This document shows, piece by piece, positions 18,931 to 26,812 of a DNA stretch of 64,000 bases. The notes under the pieces were generated by a model. It was not told the origin of the DNA. It made no database searches and saw nothing but the letters and a program-made list of their open reading frames with translations. The DNA comes from Betaproteobacteria bacterium (lineage in GTDB: Bacteria > Pseudomonadota > Gammaproteobacteria > Burkholderiales > Casimicrobiaceae): the NCBI GenBank assembly GCA_013298765.1, contig JAAFJA010000011.1, forward strand, positions 62,001 to 126,000, written 5' to 3'. Both the position numbers and the translations under genes were made by a program. Position 1 is the stretch's first letter; the number at the start of each line of letters is the position of its first letter.

Positions 18931-20520
18931 CTACTTGAACGAATCAAAGAAGTCTCTCGATGCCGCCGTGCAATAAATTGCCGCTGTGACGTGATAGTTG
19001 AGGTCGACAGAGTTCTGCCCACCTGAGCGCTCAAGCGCGCGCTTCGCGTTCGCAAAACCTGCGCGCTGAGCGGCGTAGCGTGTTTCGGTGCCGTCGCTCA
19101 CTCCATCGATATCGAGCACATTGACGCGACCCGCCGGTAATGATGACCAGAAGCGCTGCATCGCTTGGGTGTTCACATCGAAGAACACCGTTGGGTCGGC
19201 GTTGCCGCCGCACATCAACATCGGACTGACCGGTTGCCAGTTACGCATGTCGTTGGTTTTCGCGGCAATCCGAAATGGATGCGCTGGCGACGCTGCAGCA
19301 GGCGCGCCAGGCTGTGGCGGCGAGCGCAACGCGCCATCGGGATTGGCAACGCTATCGCGCGCAATCGCCGCACGAAAGCTATTGCGTACGAGATTTGGCG
19401 TACCGAATCCTTGCTTCGAAATTCGATCGGTTGGTCTTTGCAGTAGGGTATCGAGTGCTGGGTCGCCGGTAACGGGTGCGGTGTCGTTAAACAGTGCTTT
19501 CTCGGGCAGTTTGCCCGAAGAGAACAGCTCTTCACTTGGCGAAGTGCTTGGCAGCAAAGTTTCGATGCCACTTGCGTAGCGATCTTCGTATACCTCGGTG
19601 CTTGCCAAGTAAAGATTGCTGTAGGTTGTTTGAAAGCTCGTTGTGAGCATCGGCATGAATAGCGTCGAACTAAAACCAACGCGTCCTTGCACGACCGAAT
19701 CGAGAAACGCAGCCACCGCGTAGGGCCCCGACATGGGTGCGGAAGCCGTCAGCGACTGCCCAGCGGCTTGCATCGCACGATGAGTTGCCATTGCAACGTG
19801 ACCACCTTGAGAGTAGCCGGATACAAATAGCTTTCCGCTGTCACTGATCGTGTTCGCTTGGATTTTCCCGAACGCTTTCCTTGATGCGGTCAACGCATCG
19901 ACCATATCTTTCGCCGATTGCTCTGCGATGAGATACGGATGCGATGTGTTTCGCGACTTATCGTAGCCCACGTAGTTTGGCGCGACAACTACGTAGCCGC
20001 GTGCCACGTAGATGGCTGCGATGAGTAGACCTTCGCTGAACGCCGGGTTGTTCAAGTCGTCGATGTCCGAGAGGTCGTAGTCTTTGCCGAACGACGTGCC
20101 GTGGCCATAGAGAACGATCGGTCGCGCTCCAGTACACATCGACCCACTTCCGACTGGAACCATCATCGCACCCGATACTGCGACTGGCTTATTGAGTGCG
20201 TCGACCGTCCAGTATTCGATTTTGTGAACGTCGACACCACAGGATAGACTCCCTGCCGCTTCGCGAATGCTTTGTCCGTTGGCGAGCGATAGCAGCCGAT
20301 CCAGCACGGCGGCGGACGCGAGAGACTGCGTTCGACGCGGGGGATTCTCGATTAAAGTGCCGCGCGCGCTCGCCGCGTCGGTAACCCGCGGGGTGTCTTC
20401 ACCATCATCGCCGCCGCATGCACTAAGGATAGAGCAGCAAAGGGCCGCAGCCAAGAGCGCTTTTCGCGGCGCAGACAGTGCGCCCGCGCTTGTTGAATCC
20501 ACGTTGCTCACCTCGCTCAA
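18931..20520 (-). CDS. secreted alpha/beta-hydrolase lipase/esterase lipoprotein
   Basis: This 529-residue hydrolase resembles secretory lipases. A lipobox Leu-Ser-Ala-Cys35 is followed by Gly-Gly-Asp-Asp. The alpha/beta-hydrolase core starts near residue 95. The nucleophile is Ser237 in Gly-Tyr-Ser-Gln-Gly-Gly, the probable oxyanion loop is Tyr-Gly-His-Gly (138-141), and a late Asp in Gly-Asn-Ala-Asp-Pro plus a His near the C-terminus can complete the triad. It should hydrolyse carboxylic esters at the cell surface. The start overlaps the stop of the MipA gene by four bases, so it belongs to the DUF3617-MipA-lipase operon. Confidence 0.85.
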   Translation of the reverse strand: MSEVSNVDSTSAGALSAPRKALLAAALCCSILSACGGDDGEDTPRVTDAASARGTLIENPPRRTQSLASAAVLDRLLSLANGQSIREAAGSLSCGVDVHKIEYWTVDALNKPVAVSGAMMVPVGSGSMCTGARPIVLYGHGTSFGKDYDLSDIDDLNNPAFSEGLLIAAIYVARGYVVVAPNYVGYDKSRNTSHPYLIAEQSAKDMVDALTASRKAFGKIQANTISDSGKLFVSGYSQGGHVAMATHRAMQAAGQSLTASAPMSGPYAVAAFLDSVVQGRVGFSSTLFMPMLTTSFQTTYSNLYLASTEVYEDRYASGIETLLPSTSPSEELFSSGKLPEKALFNDTAPVTGDPALDTLLQRPTDRISKQGFGTPNLVRNSFRAAIARDSVANPDGALRSPPQPGAPAAASPAHPFRIAAKTNDMRNWQPVSPMLMCGGNADPTVFFDVNTQAMQRFWSSLPAGRVNVLDIDGVSDGTETRYAAQRAGFANAKRALERSGGQNSVDLNYHVTAAIYCTAASRDFFDSFK

Positions 20521-21317
20521 AAGCGATACGCAAACATGAGATTCGCTGAGGCGCTGTTCGCTTTCTTCGTGACCGGACTGTCTTTTGCGTCGCCTTGCAA
20601 TGAGCGACCCGTTACCCCCAAGCTCATCGTTGCGTTGTTTGTGATCGAGTAGCCGTAGCCGACGTTGAGTGCGATATCGCGCAGACCCGCACTTGGCGAG
20701 TAGACGCTATAGCCGTTTGCGAGCGATTGACTGGCATTCACGCCGAAAAGGCTTTGCATCGATTCGCGATTTGCGTACGTGGCGCTTAGTCCCGCAAATA
20801 ATCGATGGTTGCGATTCGCAAGCGGCATCGTCGCGCGCAAAGCAACGTCGGCGAGCAGACCATCGCGGTCGTTGCCGCTGCCGTAGCGAATCGAACTCGC
20901 AAGCGACAAACCCGGCGCGAAACGATAGCTGGCAAACGCACCGTACTCAGCGCGGGTCTTGATGTCGCCCATTCGGCGCAGCGCGTCCGCGTCGTCTTCA
21001 TCGCGCCCCGGGCTTACGCCCACCATCACGCCCGCTGAGAAAGCCTCTGAGAGCGCAAGCCGATAGCCGACGCCACCAACACCCGCGAAAAAGCCGTTGC
21101 GCCAACGCGCGGAGATCAGCGGTAAGGCCGAGGTTTTGTACTTATCCGAACCCAGATACGCGGGGCGATACGCTGCACCGAGTCCCAATACGACTTCGAC
21201 GTCTTTTGTCATCGGTGAGTCGGGCGGCGGTCCGCCGAAGTCCTGCGCGGTCACGAACGCAGAGGCACAAACGCTGAGCGTCGCACATGCGAGCGCGGGA
21301 AGGATGCGGGCTCTCAT
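20517..21317 (-). CDS. MipA/OmpV family outer-membrane protein
   Basis: The 266-residue beta-barrel has a signal peptide (cleaved near residues 24-25) and the MipA/OmpV opening Val-Val-Leu-Gly-Leu-Gly-Ala-x-Tyr-x-Pro-x-Tyr-x-Gly-Ser, with alternating amphipathic strands to a C-terminal Phe. MipA is known in E. coli as a scaffold linking MltA and PBP1B, while OmpV-type members act as porins. Such genes are often next to two-component systems, as here. It overlaps the DUF3617 gene upstream and the lipase gene downstream by four bases each. Confidence 0.92.
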   Translation of the reverse strand: MRARILPALACATLSVCASAFVTAQDFGGPPPDSPMTKDVEVVLGLGAAYRPAYLGSDKYKTSALPLISARWRNGFFAGVGGVGYRLALSEAFSAGVMVGVSPGRDEDDADALRRMGDIKTRAEYGAFASYRFAPGLSLASSIRYGSGNDRDGLLADVALRATMPLANRNHRLFAGLSATYANRESMQSLFGVNASQSLANGYSVYSPSAGLRDIALNVGYGYSITNNATMSLGVTGRSLQGDAKDSPVTKKANSASANLMFAYRF

Positions 21318-21763
21318 TGACAGTCTCCAACGCGCTGCGCTTCGATAATCTGCTTGAGCTTCATTGCACCGAACGGCGTTTTCATTTCGAACGACTGCGT
21401 CAAGTTAGCGCGATTCGCCTCAATCGTCGCGTAGCCGACCCCTTGCAACGCACCACGCGGCCCATCGCAAGTCGATTGCCACGACGAGGAACCTCCATCG
21501 CGTTTAAGGTCTTTGAGCGAACACTTTGGCCCACTTTTTGGCGGTCCACCATCACTCGCACTGATATCAAGAATCGCTTGTTCGAACCCGTTTGCGGTCT
21601 GCGCAGCGCTCAAGCAGGCTTTCTTCGTTGATTTGGTATCACCGGAAGGCGTACCTTGTATCGTGGTCGTCACGTCCCAGCTGCCGTGTTGCGGCGTTTG
21701 CGCTGCGAGCCGCGAAGCGCACATCATGCCTGCGCAAAGCGCGCCGATTACTCGACTAACCAT
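21314..21763 (-). CDS. DUF3617 family exported protein
   Basis: The 149-residue product starts at the ATG at 21763, which has GGAGA eight bases upstream and gives a signal peptide. An ATG 33 bases earlier is less likely. The mature part begins Gly-Ser-Trp-Asp-Val-Thr-Thr and has four cysteines arranged as in DUF3617, including Ala-Cys-Leu-Ser-Ala-Ala. The function of this periplasmic family is unknown. It is the first gene of a three-gene overlapping operon with MipA and the lipase. A GTGAC repeat pair about 75 bases upstream is a likely regulator site. Confidence 0.85.
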   Translation of the reverse strand: MVSRVIGALCAGMMCASRLAAQTPQHGSWDVTTTIQGTPSGDTKSTKKACLSAAQTANGFEQAILDISASDGGPPKSGPKCSLKDLKRDGGSSSWQSTCDGPRGALQGVGYATIEANRANLTQSFEMKTPFGAMKLKQIIEAQRVGDCQ

Positions 21764-21834
21764 CCTTGTCTCTCCAACACTGTTTCGACCGAACAAATGC
21801 TAGGGAGAAGTTGATGACTGGTGCGTGAGGGAAA

Positions 21835-21936
21835 GTGACGAAATGTGACTAGGGTTTATCTCGCTTCGCGCGAAACTTCTTGCGATGCCGCTCTGCTCTA
21901 GCGACCCGAGCGTTAAGGCTTGTCACATTTCGTAAC
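21835..21936. promoter_or_regulatory. GTGAC direct repeat with inverted partner, likely response-regulator sites
   Basis: GTGACgaaatGTGAC at 21835-21849 is a 5-mer direct repeat with 10-base period. Its near-exact inverse (GTCAC, 5 bases, GTAAC) lies at 21922-21936. Tandem half-sites one helical turn apart are typical of OmpR-family regulators. It sits upstream of the DUF3617-MipA-lipase operon start at 21763. Which regulator binds is inference. Confidence 0.5.
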
Positions 21937-22125
21937 GCATCGTGCAGGTAAGTCTCTTTGTCAATCTGGAAGCGGTCTCTGATTGAGTTTCTTCGAGTAA
22001 ATGGCACTCTCCTGTTTTAGAGAAAAGGGGCGCATCGACCGACTTACAACCCGCTGGTTCAGCAATTTTTTCCGAAGCTTCCGTAAGTTCTTGGAAAATG
22101 GTGGACTTAAGTGAGCGCAAATACG
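21937..22125. other. intergenic, no supported gene
   Basis: About 190 bases between the repeat pair and the IS3 relic. A 65-residue frame on the minus strand (21923-22120) has no recognisable feature. Confidence 0.4.
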
Positions 22126-22260
22126 GTGAAAAGGAGAATCACTGGCTTTATCAAGCGGGCCGTGATCGCTACGTCGTTGAAGAAGCTGTGCAGAAAGTAC
22201 GGCTTTAGCGATGCGAGGTACGGGTCCAGCGCGGCCGCCTGGTCATAGAAAAGCCGCTCG
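22126..22260 (+). mobile_element. relic of an IS3-family transposase OrfA
   Basis: From a GTG at 22126 the frame reads a degenerate OrfA. An Ile-x-Gly-Phe-Ile-Lys segment is followed by the helix-turn-helix core Leu-Lys-Lys-Leu-Cys-Arg-Lys-Tyr-Gly-Phe-Ser-Asp-Ala-x-Tyr, which is the well-known signature of IS3-group OrfA proteins. The frame then loses similarity and stops within 50 bases. No OrfB, DDE motif or terminal repeats are recognisable, so it is a decayed fragment lying about 275 bases from the tRNA-Asn 3' end. Confidence 0.65.
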
Positions 22261-22443
22261 CCCTTTTATGCAAAGGTCACCGGTCGCGATCTGGAAACTC
22301 GGTGCGGTGTTAAACGGGTAGCGCTTGTCATGCAGAGCGCGAACGCTCGTTACGACGAAAGCGCAACGATTGACTCGCAGGGCCAGAGCTGCTCGCTGCA
22401 GGTCGGCAAAGCGACGAAGTGTTTGCTGCGAGCTTTCTGTGCA

Positions 22444-22534
22444 ATTCGCGATTTTTGTCTAACGCGTTAGACAAAAAAGTCGGTTTAAAAAAACAAAACG
22501 CCACCCGAAGGTGGCGCTAAGTCTTTGATTCTGT
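22444..22534. repeat. tRNA-Asn downstream segment, intact copy of the duplicated block
   Basis: This segment matches 6903-6992 and contains the 18-bp palindrome at 22456-22473, flanked by T4 and A4 so that 26 bases are self-complementary, and the tRNA terminator hairpin. With the tRNA 3' half it forms the second arm of the duplication described at 6903-7040. Confidence 0.85.
22487..22516 (-). terminator. rho-independent terminator of tRNA-Asn
   Basis: On the minus strand, CGCCACC, loop TTCG, GGTGGCG (22516-22499) is followed by a T-rich tract. It lies 18 bases downstream of the tRNA-Asn 3' end. Confidence 0.85.
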
Positions 22535-22610
22535 TGGCTCCCCGACCTGGGCTCGAACCAGGGACCTACGGATTAACAGTCCGGCGCTCTACCGACTGAG
22601 CTATCGGGGA
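22535..22610 (-). tRNA. tRNA-Asn (anticodon GTT)
   Basis: The 76 bases fold into a full cloverleaf: acceptor stem TCCCCGA/TCGGGGA, discriminator G and an encoded CCA (22537-22535). The D loop has AGCTCAGTCGGTAGAGC, the anticodon is GTT at 22577-22575, and the T arm is GGTTCGAGCCC. Asn identity follows from the GTT anticodon. Its 3' half is duplicated 15.5 kb away at 6993-7040. Confidence 0.97.
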
Positions 22611-22732
22611 ACAGAGCCTGAGATTATAGCCACAAAATTGATTTCTGCACAATCGTTGCAGAGCTAATCGAAAAGTGGAGCGAAGTACGAGCACCGAGGC
22701 TGTAACGCCGCCTCAATAAGGGCAACGCTCCC

Positions 22733-23338
22733 TTATTCGCCTTTACCGGCATTAGCGGATTCCGTTTTTTCTGCCCTCGTCATATAAGGCATTGCGAGAC
22801 GGAGGTAGTAGAACATTGACCAGAGCGTGAGGATGGCCGCCACAAACAACGCGATCTGTCCCAGCATTTGCGTAGAAATGAACGGGAAGATGGGCTCCCA
22901 AAGCAAGAGCGCAATAATCGCCGTGAGTTGGGCCGTCGTTTTGAACTTGCCAAGGGTGTTCACCGCGAGTGATTTTGATTGGCCAATCCGGGCCATCCAT
23001 TCGCGCAGCGCCGAGATGGCAATTTCGCGGCCGATGATGATGTAGGCGAGGATCGGATCGGCGCGCTTCATTTCCACCAGAATCACGAGCGCCGCCGCCA
23101 CCATCAACTTATCGGCCACCGGGTCAAGAAACGCGCCGAATGAAGTCGTCTGACCAAGCCTGCGCGCGAGATAGCCATCGAGCCAGTCGGTGATCGCTGC
23201 GGCAGCGAAGATGATCGCACCGGTCCAGTTCTGAGTCGCGGGCGACATCCATTCGTGTGGCAAATAAAACACCCCGACGAACGCAGGAATCGCGGCGATG
23301 CGAATCCAAGTGAGAAGAATTGGGATGTTGATCGGCAT
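22733..23338 (-). CDS. pgsA: CDP-diacylglycerol-glycerol-3-phosphate 3-phosphatidyltransferase
   Basis: The 201-residue inner-membrane enzyme commits CDP-diacylglycerol to phosphatidylglycerol phosphate synthesis. The CDP-alcohol phosphotransferase motif (Asp-Gly-x2-Ala-Arg-x8-Gly-x3-Asp-x3-Asp) is present as Asp-Gly-Tyr-Leu-Ala-Arg through Leu-Asp-Pro-Val-Ala-Asp, and there are five to six helices. I start at ATG 23338 (Met-Pro-Ile-Asn-Ile-Pro, the usual PgsA N-terminus). The frame stays open 46 codons further upstream, but those codons lie partly inside the MITE at 23401-23586 and are not part of the enzyme. Confidence 0.95.
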   Translation of the reverse strand: MPINIPILLTWIRIAAIPAFVGVFYLPHEWMSPATQNWTGAIIFAAAAITDWLDGYLARRLGQTTSFGAFLDPVADKLMVAAALVILVEMKRADPILAYIIIGREIAISALREWMARIGQSKSLAVNTLGKFKTTAQLTAIIALLLWEPIFPFISTQMLGQIALFVAAILTLWSMFYYLRLAMPYMTRAEKTESANAGKGE

Positions 23339-23400
23339 GCGTGAATTGTTGCACGTGGCTCGCTCGCGAGGCACTTTCACGAGCGTCGGCGTTTTCTTAA

Positions 23401-23586
23401 GGAAACGCTGAATTAGTCCGCGTGATGCAGCGCGCGGCGGATTGGGAGGAGCTGAAACCTCAAAATTCTGAGGCATAGCGGGGCTATGTTGAAGAATTTT
23501 GAGGTTTCAGATCGCCCAAGTCCGACGATGCCCCGCTGTGCATCAGCAAGATTGCCTCCGGCGCGTGGGACTTGTTCAGCGTTTCC
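23401..23586. mobile_element. IS5-like MITE, copy 1
   Basis: A 186-bp non-coding element with perfect 12-bp terminal inverted repeats GGAAACGCTGAA/TTCAGCGTTTCC, flanked by a TTAA target duplication (23397-23400 and 23587-23590). The ends resemble IS5-group termini (GGAA...GAA-x-AAGTC), and TTAA fits the YTAR target of that group. The interior carries a long hairpin: an 18-bp perfect stem around 23452-23509 with an inner CATAGC/GCTATG stem. A second copy lies at 50848-51009. The right-hand target duplication supplies the stop codon of the LOG-type gene. Confidence 0.92.
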
Positions 23587-24207
23587 TTAAACCTTCAGGT
23601 CGAGCTCGGTGGGTGAGATCCATTTCCTTGCGAATGGGAACGGCTTCGTGCGCAGCGCCTCGATCATTGCGCTGATGTCGCTGCCGTGAACGAGAAGTTC
23701 GAGATTCACATCGCGCACCAAGCCAGTACGCACCGAGTGCTCAAGCCAACGGATCAAGTGGTCGTAGTAACCGTTCACATTGAGCAGACCACAGAGCTTG
23801 CGGTGGTAGCCGATCTGGCTCCAGGTCAGCGCTTCGAAAAGCTCGTCCATCGTACCGAAGCCGCCTGGCAATGCAATCACCGCATCGGCGAGCCCGAGCA
23901 TCATCGCCTTTCGAGAGTGCATATCGGGCACGACGTGCAGGTCGGTCAAGTGGCGATGCTCGACTTCGAGTGCTTTGAGCGCTTCTGGAATCACACCGAT
24001 CACCTCGCCGCCTGCGTCGAGCGCGGCGTTCGCGACCACGCCCATGAGGCCGACCCCGCCACCGCCATACACAACGCCGATGCCCTGCTGTGCGAGCACG
24101 GTACCGAGCTCAACTGCAGCGGCTTTGAATGCGGGATCGTTGCCCAGATTGGCGCCACAGTACACAACGATGCGGCGAATGGAATGAGAGGCGCTTTCGG
24201 TAGTCAT
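23587..24207 (-). CDS. LOG-family cytokinin riboside 5'-monophosphate phosphoribohydrolase-like protein
   Basis: The 206-residue TIGR00730-family Rossmann protein has the two diagnostic motifs: Gly-Gly-Gly-x-x-Gly-Leu-Met-Gly near the N-terminus and the catalytic Pro-Gly-Gly-Phe-Gly-Thr-Met-Asp-Glu near residue 117. Characterised members cleave the N-glycosidic bond of nucleoside 5'-monophosphates (cytokinin nucleotides or AMP). Met at 24207 is preferred over an upstream Met 48 bases earlier because homologues begin close to the Ile-Val-Val-Tyr-Cys-Gly strand. The TAA stop lies inside the TTAA target duplication of the adjoining MITE. Confidence 0.9.
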   Translation of the reverse strand: MTTESASHSIRRIVVYCGANLGNDPAFKAAAVELGTVLAQQGIGVVYGGGGVGLMGVVANAALDAGGEVIGVIPEALKALEVEHRHLTDLHVVPDMHSRKAMMLGLADAVIALPGGFGTMDELFEALTWSQIGYHRKLCGLLNVNGYYDHLIRWLEHSVRTGLVRDVNLELLVHGSDISAMIEALRTKPFPFARKWISPTELDLKV

Positions 24208-24294
24208 CGCTTGATTGTATGAACCGACCGCATCGATCGCGCAACCATATAGCAATTTCGGCGAACGGCTTATTTTATAGGGGCTCCATAGCTT

Positions 24295-24326
24295 TCATAT
24301 TCAAATACAATACTTATCGAATATGA
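24295..24326. promoter_or_regulatory. TCATATTC-N16-GAATATGA inverted repeat
   Basis: Perfect 8-bp arms (24295-24302 and 24319-24326) are separated by 16 AT-rich bases. The site lies 88 bases upstream of the LOG-type start, between two minus-strand genes, which makes it a candidate operator. The protein that might bind it is unknown. Confidence 0.4.
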
Positions 24327-24397
24327 CCGTTAGCCCTTGATCTTTCGGCATTTAGAAAAACATCTCTAAATTTCGACTCGTCCCCTGTTCCCAGTTG

Positions 24398-26563
24398 CTA
24401 CGGCGGATCGACGCGACGAAATAGGGTCGCGCGTCCGCGGTTTGCACGTACCAACAGGCCCGACTGCGCAAGGAGCGCGAGGTGCTTCGACGCTGTTGCC
24501 GGGCTCACTGCACAGATCGACGCGTAAGTGCTTTTCTTGATGGTGTCGGAACGTGCCAGATGTTTGGCTAAGTCTGCGAGTTTCGACTGCGGAACGATGC
24601 CCTTGGACTCATCGGCCCAGCGTTTCACTAACGCTTCCTCAAGCGAGAGAGAACGCTGAAATGCTTGCGCGAGTTCTCGCAGCTGCGAGCTAATGGCCTC
24701 ACTCTCAGGTTTGCCGTAAGAAAGTCGAAGCGCGCGTTCGCGCTCCTTCACGGCGATGCCAAGATACTCACGTGCCACCGCGAGATGTGCAAGCGCCCGC
24801 CGCTCGTCGCTCTCGCACGATTCAATTTGTTTCCGATACTCGGCGATTCGACTTAATTCATCGAAGTGTGCGGCCAGCTCGCCTGGCAACAGCCGGTCAT
24901 AGACCAAATGCTCGCGCAGTCCTAGCACGGTGCTCTTCAGATTTCTCGCCGCCACGGCTGCGGCCTTGTCTCCCAGCTGAAGCCAAATCTCGAGCGATGT
25001 TTTCGCATGAGCATCAGCGAAGTGTTCATCGATAGCTTCGCTATTGAGCATAAAGCGTCGATAGAGTGCCTCCGCGATGTTGAAGTGCGCTCGCCCCGCA
25101 ACTTGTTGCAAGCTCGCCCGCGACGCAAGGGCGAGCGCGGCGCGATACGCCTCAGTCGCATCGTCGAGTCGATCACTCCAGAAGTACGCCACGCCGAGGT
25201 TTAACTTCGTGGCGGCGAGCGTATGCGCATCAATTCCGCCCGCGGGTTCGTTGATCACGCGCGCGGCGTAACGCTCCGCGAGTTGGATCTCACGCAATTC
25301 CCCGTAGAGCAAGACCAAAGTAGCGCAGACGCGGTTTGCCTGCGCCACATTGCCGAGCCTCTCGTAGTATTGCAAGGCACGCAAGTTAGCATCCACAGCG
25401 GTACTACGATGCCCACTTCGCCGCGCCAGTTCAGCGCGCGCTTGAGCCAAACTCGCAAGCGCCGCGACATCAATGTCCGAGCGATCTGCCCGCTCTTCGC
25501 AACCGGAAACGATATGAGCAGCAGTGGGATCATTGCGCTGGATGTAGAGCCAAGCCAGCCGAATCGAGTGGGTCACGCGCTCCGATTCAAGGGCTGGCGA
25601 GGCCTCTACCGCGCACACCTGATCGAGCAGTGCAATTGCTTCGCGATAGTCGGCCATTGCGCGATCAACGTTACTTGCTTCATCGCCGCGCGCCTTGGCT
25701 GCATAGCAACGCGACAGCGAGAGTGGGTCGTTCTGTGAGGAGGCTAACTCGAACGCGTGCGATATCCAGCGCTCCTCTACCGCGAGGCGGTTTTGCAGCT
25801 GCGCCACGCGGGCTCGGGCCAATCGAAACGAAACGCGGCATCGGGTATCCATCGCCTCTTCTTGCATCTGGTCAAGGAGCGCATCGATCATGGGGTAAGC
25901 CGCGTAACTCGATGCCGAATCTCGCAATCGTGCGAGGAGTCCTTGATGATTGCCCGCGTATTCCGCGCGCCACAGCAGCGCCAGGTCACGGTGCAGTCGC
26001 GGAACCGCCGCGAGTTGGCAGAACTCGTGCTGCTCTCCCGGTCCCGAGGATTTACTCACCTGCCGTAAAAACTCGCACATGGACGAGGCACGATTGCGAT
26101 CAAGTGGCGCAAACAATTCCGCGGCAAGCTTTCTTTTTCCGCGCTCAACGTAGCGATAAAAGCTACTCGGCGCGATGCCCCAGAGACCGCAAATTCGCTC
26201 GAAGGGTGGCTCGTCGCGACGGGCACAATATCGCTCGGGAAACTCGGGCACCTGCAAAAAGCCGTAGTGCGCGGCAAATGCCACATACGGACGCGAGGCA
26301 CTCCCGCCAAGCCATGCCCGCCGATCCGGATCCAACGTGACGCCAGGCAAACCGCTGCAACGCAGGATGCCCCAACGCAACCAATTGCCAATAGCGTCGC
26401 CCAGATGCGTGGCAAGCGGTTCGTGCAGTTGCCAAACGAAAGGATGCGCAAACCTACGAAGGAACCAAATTGCGGCCTGGGGTCGGCGCGCACAAAGCGC
26501 ATGCAGGTCGCCATTTCGGTACGCGGCAAGCACGCTATCGAGGATACGAAATTCCCGATTCAT
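24398..26563 (-). CDS. large TPR-rich protein with C-terminal winged-helix DNA-binding domain
   Basis: The 721-residue product starts at ATG 26563, where GGAG precedes by seven bases. The N-terminal 150 residues are a Trp/Arg/Cys-rich domain I do not recognise. Residues about 240-620 are helical pairs with TPR-like spacing (for example Ala-x-x-Leu-x-x-Gly and Ala-x-Ala-x-Tyr-x-x-Ala-Leu). The last 60 residues form a winged helix with an ArsR/MarR-like recognition segment (Ser-Pro-Ala-Thr-Ala-Ser-Lys-His-Leu, then Leu-Leu-Val-Arg-Ala-Asn-Arg-Gly-Arg). No signal peptide, so it is cytosolic. It is divergent from the clostripain-like peptidase gene 249 bases away and may regulate it. It could also be a signalling scaffold. 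Confidence 0.75.
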   Translation of the reverse strand: MNREFRILDSVLAAYRNGDLHALCARRPQAAIWFLRRFAHPFVWQLHEPLATHLGDAIGNWLRWGILRCSGLPGVTLDPDRRAWLGGSASRPYVAFAAHYGFLQVPEFPERYCARRDEPPFERICGLWGIAPSSFYRYVERGKRKLAAELFAPLDRNRASSMCEFLRQVSKSSGPGEQHEFCQLAAVPRLHRDLALLWRAEYAGNHQGLLARLRDSASSYAAYPMIDALLDQMQEEAMDTRCRVSFRLARARVAQLQNRLAVEERWISHAFELASSQNDPLSLSRCYAAKARGDEASNVDRAMADYREAIALLDQVCAVEASPALESERVTHSIRLAWLYIQRNDPTAAHIVSGCEERADRSDIDVAALASLAQARAELARRSGHRSTAVDANLRALQYYERLGNVAQANRVCATLVLLYGELREIQLAERYAARVINEPAGGIDAHTLAATKLNLGVAYFWSDRLDDATEAYRAALALASRASLQQVAGRAHFNIAEALYRRFMLNSEAIDEHFADAHAKTSLEIWLQLGDKAAAVAARNLKSTVLGLREHLVYDRLLPGELAAHFDELSRIAEYRKQIESCESDERRALAHLAVAREYLGIAVKERERALRLSYGKPESEAISSQLRELAQAFQRSLSLEEALVKRWADESKGIVPQSKLADLAKHLARSDTIKKSTYASICAVSPATASKHLALLAQSGLLVRANRGRATLFRRVDPP

Positions 26564-26812
26564 ACGACACTCCATCGACACCTATACGAATCTGTTTGCC
26601 CGCTTGGTCGATAACAAAGACGGTTTGCCGCGCCGTTTTGCGACAGCTCGCTAAGTCGGTCGACGAACTCGCGCGGCGACGGGCTGCCACGGCACCCAAA
26701 ATCGTCCAACAATCGTCTAGCACGCGGCTCGCGTCACCGCCCTCGACTGTGATGACTTGCCACTTCTTCAACGGCAAACTGACCCGGTTAGCCCACTCAA
26801 GGAGTAAGACCG

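Noticed and set aside
7041..22534. integrase or recombinase inside the tRNA-bracketed block
   Set aside because: All long frames in this block are accounted for by efflux, regulator and envelope genes. No tyrosine or serine recombinase motif was found, so the island idea stays unproven.
23339..23476. 46-codon N-terminal extension of pgsA
   Set aside because: It is partly encoded by the MITE and the preceding spacer, is unlike any PgsA N-terminus, and a canonical start lies at 23338.
26535..26777. 80-residue minus-strand frame before the TPR/winged-helix gene
   Set aside because: It needs a TTG start, overlaps the real gene by about 30 bases and has no recognisable feature or ribosome site.
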